From: Parachlorella kessleri
Taxonomy: Eukaryota; Chlorophyta; Trebouxiophyceae; Chlorellales; Chlorellaceae
Assembly (NCBI GenBank): GCA_001598975.1
Contig: BBXU01002764.1
Coordinates: 1-17,341, forward strand
DNA length: 17,341 nucleotides
Reading direction: 5' to 3'
Shown: positions 8,801 through 14,523 of the stretch, piece after piece
Position numbering within the stretch: the stretch's first letter is position 1
How the letters are laid out: every line of letters begins with the position of its first letter
Program-made: the position numbers and the translations under genes
The notes under the pieces: model-generated
Told to the model about the DNA's origin: nothing
Database searches by the model: none
What the model saw: only the letters and a program-made list of their open reading frames with translations

Positions 8801-10793
8801 AGCTGGTGGCGGCGGTGGCAGCAGCAGCGGCGGCGGCGGGGCCCGCGCAGCCGCAGCCGCCGCCGTTGCAGAGTTGCCGGCCCCCTCCGCCGCATCTGGC
8901 GCCGCAAGCCGGGGCCCCTCCAGGCCGGCTGGGCGGGGAGGACGGCCAGCCGGAAGCGGCGCCGCGCCAGCAAGTGGGCTTCCTCGGGCAAGGGTCCCTC
9001 CCTGCTGTGCCTGCTGTGGCGCCACCGAACGGAGCCGTGAGGCTTGACCCCTTGACCAGTGGCAGCTTGCATGCTGGGTTGCAGTGGGAGCCGCCGCCGC
9101 TGCGACTAGGCGGGGCGCCGGCGCCACCAGCAAGGCTGGGTGACGGGGCCGCTGCGCCGCCGCCGTGGCAGCAGCAGCAGGCTGCGGAGGAGCAGCGGGG
9201 GCAGCTTGGGCCGGGGTTCAACAAGCAGGAAGAGGGGACAAGCGGCGGGGGCGCCGGGTCTCTGTACCCTCACTTTGCACCCCCGGGCAGCAGCAGCGGC
9301 GGCGTAGCGCAGGTGAGCCGCTCGTCGGGCGTTGCAAGGTTTTGTCTGTGCTGTGGCCCAAGCGAGAGCCATGGCCCTGGCTCTAAAAAGTTGCGCTGCC
9401 AGCCTGGGGAGAAGCGTTCACGCACGCCCCAGGGTTTTGCAGGCAGCCGAGCTGGACTTGGAGGTGCTGTGATTGTGGGTGTCCCAGGCATGGACCCCCT
9501 TTGTCGTCCTCTGCTTGGTGCTTGCTGCCTTGCAAGAAGCACCTTCCCCACCCTGACCTCTGGCGGGTTTGGGTGGGGGCAATACCACCGGGCAGGGCCG
9601 CAGTTCATAGCGCTCTGCTGACGGCCCGCATCGAGTGACCAGGCACCCTTGCCATGTTTAACGAGCCTTGCGCTGCACCCTCACACCCCCCTTTTGTGCA
9701 GCAGGACTTTCCCCGGGGCCATGAGCCCCCCATGGGACCAGCCTTTAGTGGGCTGGGCGGGAGCCCTTGGCAGCTGCCCGCGCGCGACGGCAGCGGGGCA
9801 GCCCCCTCTACAGGTAAATAAATAAATAAATACGCCCAGGCCTCAAGGCCCCTCCACAGGTACCCGCAGCCGCTGTGACAAGCCGTGCGTGGGGATACTT
9901 TGCAGCACCTGTTCTTGACAAGGAGGGAGTAAGGGAGTGACGCTGGAGGCAGTCGTGCAGATGTTCGGGGGTGGAGAGATGGCCGGGCTTCCCCATCCTT
10001 TCTTGTTAGGACATGCTTGGAGGAAGGGCGTTGAGCAATTGCCGGGAGGGTGTCTTGTCTTGTCTTCTCCCCGAGCCTGCGGGTGTATAGCCAATGACGA
10101 CATGGGAGAGGACCTTCAAATCTCCATTCCCGCTGGAGCAGCATGGCTGGGCGGGTGTAATGCCCATGCTTGGTCCCCGCAAGTGTCATGGCGACCTTGT
10201 GGGTTGCCCTGGGTCGGAAGACTGCCCTTTTGGATGCCGCAGGGGATGCCAGCCAGTACGCTGAGCTGGCAGCGGCGGCAGCGGCGGCCAACCTTCAGCA
10301 CCAGCTGGCAGGGTTCAGCTCTGGCAGGAGGCACCTAGCGGGCCATGGCGGGCCGCGGTTACCCAACCGCTTCTCTTTAAGTGGCCTGCCCCACACAGGT
10401 GGGTGGGTGTGCGTGGCTGGGTGGGTGTGGGTTTGCAGGTGCTGTGGCTTGGGCGCTAGGTGTGATAAGTACTGTAAGCCTAAGGGCGCTGTGTGCACCT
10501 CTCTCGTCTGTTGCCCCCTATGCGCATCTCTCACACACAACTGGTGCGCTGGGCTTGCAGGTGACCACCTGGGTGTGCACAGCGTCGGATCCCTCGACAT
10601 CCTCGCAGGCGCCGAGCTGGACTCCGTGGCCAACTCCCCCCGAGGCGGCATCTCACACCTAGGCGGGCTCTCCAACCTGGGCCTATCCAATTTTGGCCTG
10701 TCAAACCTGGAGCTGCCGGGTGGCGCGGGGGGCCCGGAGTTTTCTGTGGGCCAGCCCCCCGGCCTGACAACCACTTCACAGCAGCGACCGTGA
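2814..10793 (+). CDS. NIT2: NIN-like (NLP-type) RWP-RK transcription factor, probable NIT2 orthologue
   Basis: Role: a nuclear activator of nitrate assimilation genes, inferred from the family (in Chlamydomonas, NIT2 activates nitrate reductase when nitrate is present and ammonium absent). Eleven exons join in phase: 2814-2942, 3036-3086, 3363-3474, 3868-4090, 4639-6412, 6758-7219, 7804-7880, 8253-9312, 9702-9813, 10243-10398, 10561-10793. All ten introns are GT-AG, and the total is 1462 codons plus TGA. Residues 44-180 are a GAF-like NLP N-terminal region (VWLPEV, GLPYSI, VGRVFTSGEPE, then HNVQQY; VLGVFEV). Residues 220-900 are Gln/Ala/Ser/Pro-rich and probably disordered. The RWP-RK domain is at about 910-962: NLTLEDLQ, HFGYGLKEAASRLGICPTTL, RLGISRWPRRQL. 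Its last signature residue is Q, not K. A second Gln/Ala/Pro-rich stretch follows, then LSNLG repeats at the C terminus. No PB1 domain is encoded, unlike land-plant NLPs. The start is the first in-frame ATG after TGA at 2805, but its context is weak and a further 5' exon cannot be excluded. Other RWP-RK proteins (RKD, MID) lack this N-terminal region. Confidence 0.88.
4639..6412 (+). repeat. Low-complexity CAG/GCx-rich coding exon (exon 5)
   Basis: This 1774-nt exon encodes 591 residues dominated by Gln, Ala, Ser, Pro and Gly, with frequent short CAG runs (for example 4902-4918 and 5488-5520). After the first conserved part (DLYTADVDKHMY, MPPEYNVSAFE) no folded domain is recognisable. Glutamine-rich stretches of this kind are typical of activation regions in algal transcription factors. 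Long open frames on the opposite strand here are by-products of the composition. Confidence 0.8.
5915..6022 (+). repeat. Three in-frame 36-bp (12-residue) coding repeats
   Basis: Units at 5915-5950, 5951-5986 and 5987-6022 encode (G/P)SSNPSS(R/Q) followed by four variable residues. The first 8 codons are nearly identical (AGC AGC AAC CC- TCC AGC C-G) and the last 4 diverge. The repeat keeps the reading frame, and its Ser/Pro content suggests an unfolded, possibly phosphorylated linker. Confidence 0.85.
6410..6765 (+). repeat. 11-bp direct repeats bracketing intron 5
   Basis: The sequence CAGGTGGGCTC occurs at 6410-6420 across the donor and again at 6755-6765 across the acceptor of intron 5 (6413-6757). 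CAG|GT is expected at such junctions, but the match extends six bases further. Such a pattern is what an inserted intron with a target-site duplication would leave. No terminal inverted repeats are visible. Confidence 0.5.
7178..7468 (+). repeat. Three 97-bp tandem copies of the exon 6 end plus splice donor
   Basis: Copies start with ggcggcgtgggcc at 7178 and 7275 and with ggcggtgtggccc at 7372, exactly 97 bp apart. Each contains the last 42 bases of exon 6 (encoding GGVGQKNLTLEDLQ) and the start of intron 6. Copies 1 and 2 both keep CAG|GTAAGGCCGG, with donors at 7220 and 7317. Copy 3 has lost GT and is more diverged. Since 97 is not a multiple of three and an in-frame TAG follows the first donor, use of the second donor would truncate the protein before the RWP-RK domain. 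Confidence 0.9.
7196..8310 (+). other. RWP-RK DNA-binding domain segment, split by two introns
   Basis: The domain is assembled from the end of exon 6 (NLTLEDLQ), all of exon 7 (PHFGYGLKEAASRLGICPTT, then LKRTC) and the start of exon 8 (RRLGISRWPRRQLVRLTK). The intron inside the domain splits an Arg codon (AG|G) just before RLGISRWP. The amphipathic LKEAASRLGI helix and ICPTTLKR loop match NLP-class RWP-RK domains closely. Both introns carry tandem duplications of their donor ends. Confidence 0.9.
7881..7914 (+). repeat. 20-bp duplication of the intron 7 donor
   Basis: gtaggggcacagca occurs at 7881-7894, at the exact start of intron 7, and again at 7901-7914. The second copy offers a competing GT 20 bp downstream. 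Its use would shift the frame inside the RWP-RK domain. Confidence 0.75.
9699..9704 (+). other. NAGNAG tandem acceptor of exon 9
   Basis: The acceptor of exon 9 reads CAGCAG|GAC. Either AG (9700-9701 or 9703-9704) can be used without changing the frame, so the protein may or may not carry one extra Gln at this junction. The first is used in the gene model given here. Confidence 0.6.
9815..9832 (+). repeat. (TAAA)n microsatellite at the start of intron 9
   Basis: Four and a half TAAA units follow directly on the donor GT of intron 9 (9814-9815), giving an AT-rich patch unlike the GC-rich surroundings. Confidence 0.85.
10668..10712 (+). repeat. Three in-frame 15-bp repeats (LSNLG/LSNFG/LSNLE)
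   Basis: The last exon of the NIT2-like gene encodes LSNLG, LSNFG and LSNLE in succession, preceded by the related ISHLGG. Codons differ between units (CTC TCC AAC, CTA TCC AAT, CTG TCA AAC). The peptide repeat is therefore kept despite silent change, which suggests selection on the protein and not a very recent expansion. Confidence 0.8.
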
Positions 10794-12783
10794 GCACGCT
10801 GTGCTGTGCCCCAGGTTTGGGGCTGAGTATCGTGCTGTGCCCGCTGCTTGCATGCCGCTGGGGGTGTAGACTAGGACGTACCTTAGCCGGTGTGCTCATT
10901 GTGGGCGGGAATTGCTGCAAGGGGGCCTGCTCACGGCCGCTGTTAGGACGGGCATAGCCGAAGTGCTGTAAGGCCTAAGAAATGGTTCGCGGTGGGGCGG
11001 TGACAAATCTGTTTTATATGGAGGTTTACCAAACTTGGGGACCTGTTGTATACCAACGCGCAATGGAGGCCACTGTATCCTCGCACGACCGCCACTTGTG
11101 AGTGATGCATAGGTGGGAACAGGACTGACTTTAACGGGGCTTGAGTGCGGCAGGTGCCACGCAACTGCTTGTGCTGTGCTTGCCGTGCCGTGCCGTGCTG
11201 TCTTTTACAGCGTTTACAACCTTGTCAGCTACCCATTCCCTGCATTGATGCATTTTGGGGGTCTTAGTACTTGTGCAGTAGGGGCCGCCCGGGTGTGGCG
11301 GAGTAGCTCGCATCTGCTCCCTTCTTCTCTGCCGCCCTTTGGGGCTATGCCTGTGTCAGTGGTCGTGGCTAGGCCTTGTGGTTGGGGGCATGCTGTGGCA
11401 GGCATTCTAGGAGCGGGGGTCGTCTCGACAACACGGCAGGGCCTTGGATGCTCCAGCCCCACATTTGTGGGGTTTGAATCGTGCCTGTCAACTCAAAACT
11501 GGCGTCGGGTGTCCGGGGTCATTACACCTCTTCCTTTCCTGTGTGCTTGCTGGCTGGCTGCCTGCCCGCCTGCCTTGCGTGCAAGCCTGATGTGCTCTCG
11601 GTTTTGTGTTGTGAGTACTGGCATTTTCGTTTTTCTCAGACTAAGCTTCTCCGTGACAGCCTGCGGCTCTCACTCTGCCCTGGGGCCGCTTCAAGTATAC
11701 GCGTACAGCACATTGACTCCAGACTGCTGTATCGTATGCATGGTTGCAGCCGTGGGCTGTGCGCCTTTGTTGGCGTTTGTGGCTGCGACGGCTATGGTCC
11801 TAAGGAACCCCTAGTTAAGAGCATGCAGTGCATGTGTTGAGTCTGACTGCTGACATGCGTCTAAGCCATGGTGCTGTAGTTGTACCTTGGTGACAGCTTT
11901 GTTTGGTATTGACATTGCTTGCTGCCCTTAGTAGCGAGGGACGTTGCAATGGCTGCTTACTGCACTTCAGGTGGCGGTGTGTAGGAGTTTTTGCATTGAT
12001 GGGGGGTTCCCCTTCTTGTCTTCCCTTTTCTCAGTGGGTGTCTCACTTGGACCAACTCAATGGGCCGGATTTTTTGCCAGATTGCTTAGTACCTAGTTGC
12101 ACATTCCTTGGGCAAACAATTCCTGTAAGCGGGCTGCACGTCTGGGGCTGCAGGACTGGGATGCAAGCTTGTCGATCAGATATGCACCAGTGCTTTCCAC
12201 AGATCAACCCAGTTGACGCTAACACATAACCGCAAGGTATGCCACCCTACACTGCTATGGTATGACCTGTGGGCAGGTCGGCTTTGACCAGCTATTTACT
12301 GACATTGTGTGTGACCACGACATTACACAGTAAAGGGACCAAAGCCAGCTTGCTCGCGCCCCATGCCTACACTTCCACCCAAGGCTTCTTGATATCTCAT
12401 AAGAACAACTCAACCTGTCCACTTCCAAAATCCTACAATGATAAAGCCGGGATTGCCGGCATGTTTACGCAAGAATAGTATGAGTTCAGGTTCAAAGGGG
12501 CGTGGCCTCATGGATTGATGCCAGATGTTCAAGACTAGTCGGCTTATAAAATAGTACGCACAAAATTTGCGGGCTACGCCGCTGCGATTCCCCAGTGGGC
12601 TGGCAGCGCTACACACCCAGGCATGGGTGGGTAAATTTCATGCCACTCGCATCAAGTGGCTATCCTCATATAATTGCCTCATCACAGTGTCACCACTGCA
12701 GCAGTGGCACACATTCGTGGACGTCATCACCAGTTTAGCCCCAGGCCTCCAACCCAGCCTAACAACAGCCAGACTCTCAAACT
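10794..12783. other. Convergent 3' region, no gene recognised
   Basis: This stretch between the NIT2-like stop and the poly(A) signal of the minus-strand gene holds no exon I can assign. Its left end should be the 3' UTR of the NIT2-like gene, which could be long: TGTAA occurs at 10967-10971 and again at 12124-12128. A (TGCCG)3 microsatellite lies at 11181-11195. A frame open from 11113 to 11814 (233 codons) is Cys/Ser/Leu-rich with no family pattern and is not called. Confidence 0.6.
10967..10971 (+). terminator. TGTAA poly(A) signal, NIT2-like gene
   Basis: TGTAA, the poly(A) signal used by volvocine algae, lies 174 bp after the TGA stop. A second TGTAA at 12124-12128 would give a much longer 3' UTR, so this choice is uncertain. 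Confidence 0.5.
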
Positions 12784-12788
12784 TTACA
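12784..12788 (-). terminator. TGTAA poly(A) signal of the minus-strand gene
   Basis: The plus strand reads TTACA, that is TGTAA on the minus strand. It lies about 240 bp downstream of the nearest in-frame stop of the minus-strand gene, or about 170 bp after the alternative stop. No nearer TGTAA was seen on that strand. Confidence 0.5.
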
Positions 12789-13028
12789 CACCAAACGCGG
12801 GTAGTAAGGAGCCAGGTGCTGGCATGTGCAACCGGCAGCCATGACATGCTAGCCTGTGTGCCTCGTGTGTGCGGTCGGCTGCATTGGTCACCGCTGAGTG
12901 TGCGCTACATGTACACCCCCGTCCACAACTACACAGGCATCCAACTTACTCAACCACTCAGGCCACAGCACGGGCCGTCCAAGGCCAGCTAGTACGCTGC
13001 AGTCACCAACACAGGACCCTGCAGGCCA

Positions 13029-14300
13029 TCACAAACACCAGCATGTGCCCAACTGGGGACCCACCTCATCATCCTTCTTGGAGTCATTGCGTGGGCCATT
13101 AGTCAGGTTGGAGATGACCGTCCACACCACGCTGATGGCGATCGACAAGAGGAAGAAGTTGAAGAGGCTGCTCAGCCCAAAGACGGGGACGCCAAAGCCA
13201 AAGCCATACCTGCGGGGGCAATCAAAGGGGGGATGGACCCTGGCCTTCCCACCCTTCCCTTAGCTATTGCAAGAAGCCACTGGCTCTCCTCGCCCTTTCT
13301 TTCATTTCTCAATCTCTTCAAAAATTCTTAAATTAACTTGGAGATTGCCAGCACAGGTTGGCAAATTAAGGTCAGACTCAAGACTCTACACCGTGCTGCA
13401 GCAGCCGTCACGCACACCCGCACGCAAACAAGCATCCCAAACCATGCCAGCGGCGGGTGCGACAAGAGGCTCAACCCACCCGCCAAAGCCAGGGAAGAAG
13501 GGCACGCCAAAGCCGCCGCCGAACACTGGAGGTGCAGAGTAGTAGTTGTTGTTCACGACAGGCCCCCTGGATGGCGCGGGTGCCGCTGCCCGGCTGCAGA
13601 GACGCACAGGATGACGGGCTTAGGTCCACACCCAACAACCACTGTATTGTTAGTGAAGTCACATGCAGTCGTCTCTCTGGAGGCTTCAGCACTCCTGTCT
13701 CACTGGAACACGTCACACTGAGACCACACACGGGTCAGCCAGCCTGGGCATTTCAAACTGTGCTACAGGGTGACGCTCAGCTTTTCCCCTGTGCCAAATA
13801 ACAGTAAACAGTGCAAGCCGGCAGTCCACTAGCAACGCTGTCCGGGCAAAAACACAGACTCCAACCACCCCAGTGAAGCCGGGGCACAGCCTGTAGGAGG
13901 AACTTCATCACCAAGATGCTGTAATGACACCCTCATGCGACGACAAGTTGAAACCGTTACAGCAGTAACCACCAAGCAACAAGGCCTGGCCTGCCCAGTC
14001 TAGAAGCCTCCAACTGGCCGAACTTCCACCCACGCACCTGCGACTGAACCCGGACGACCCTCCAACGCGGCCGCCGCTGCGAGCAGCCAAAGCCTCGTCA
14101 GGGGTGGCTGCGAAGAGGAGAGCCGCGCCGAGGAACGCTGCCGCTGGGAGAGCAAGCTTCTCGGGTAGGCTCTTCTCCTCAGGCTGGCGCTGGCTGGCCA
14201 GAACTACAACGCGGGGAGCCCTGATCGTTGGCTGTGGCGCGCTTCTGCGTGCGGTGAACAACGCCCTGCTGCTGGGCGCCAGGGAGAGAGTGAACACCAT
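13029..14300 (-). CDS. Chloroplast-targeted Gly-rich membrane protein, DUF1517-like start
   Basis: Exons on the minus strand are 14300-14038, 13593-13480 and 13209 onward, with donors CGCAG|GTGCGT and GGCGG|GTGGGT and acceptors CTGCAG and CCGCAG. Phases agree. Residues 1-35 resemble an algal chloroplast transit peptide ending VVVLA. Residues 48-65 are hydrophobic and followed by EALAA, like a thylakoid-transfer signal or membrane helix. Then comes ARSGGRVGGSSGFSR, a motif seen after the signal in plant and cyanobacterial DUF1517 proteins. The rest is PVVNNNYYSAPP, Gly/Phe-rich text (GGFGVPFFPGFG), a hydrophobic segment at about 138-160 and a charged NDSKKDDE tail. The 3' end is unsettled. Reading straight through gives a stop at 13029 and 185 residues. 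Splicing GAG|GTGGGT (13064) to GCAG (12997) gives a different 12-residue end and a stop at 12958. The usual long DUF1517 C-terminal domain is not visible, so this is either a short relative or one with undetected exons. The ATG context CCATGG is strong. Exact function unknown. Confidence 0.7.
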
Positions 14301-14523
14301 GGTAGGTTCCTACACCGCAGCTACAACAAGCCCTTGAGGTTTGAAATCGAAGTTAAGCCTAGAGTCGCTGGGCAAGGCGTTCCAGAGGGCCGAGTTGGGC
14401 AGATATTACAAGCGCCACGGAGGCAAACTTGAGCGGGAGGCCAGGGCGCGATAACCACCTGTCAGGGGTTGGCATCCTTGTACGCTCCAGCTGAACAGTT
14501 TTTTTGGCAAATCAACATAAACA
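14301..14523. promoter_or_regulatory. Head-to-head promoter region (223 bp)
   Basis: The start codons of the minus-strand plastid protein (14300) and of the phosphoglycerate mutase (14524) are separated by 223 bp, which must hold both 5' leaders and core promoters. No clear TATA box is visible. A short T run (14500-14506) and A-rich text just precede the mutase ATG. Confidence 0.5.

Noticed and set aside
8606..9133. 175-codon minus-strand Ala/Pro-rich open frame
   Set aside because: Antisense of exon 8 low-complexity codons; no independent support.
9313..9621. Extension of exon 8 through intron 8 to a stop at 9621
   Set aside because: The frame is open for 103 codons, but a good CAG|GTGAGC donor and the in-phase exons 9-11 favour splicing. 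Intron retention giving a shorter protein is possible but unsupported.
11465..11485. GGTTTGAATC, resembling a tRNA T-loop
   Set aside because: No cloverleaf can be drawn from the flanks.
11113..11814. 233-codon plus-strand open frame after the NIT2-like gene
   Set aside because: Cys/Ser/Leu-rich translation without domain or repeat structure, following a TGTAA signal. GC- and T-rich 3' regions of these algae often stay open by chance.
12267..12992. Plus-strand open frames overlapping the 3' end of the minus-strand gene
   Set aside because: No recognisable family, and they overlap the presumed 3' UTR and poly(A) signal of the minus-strand gene.
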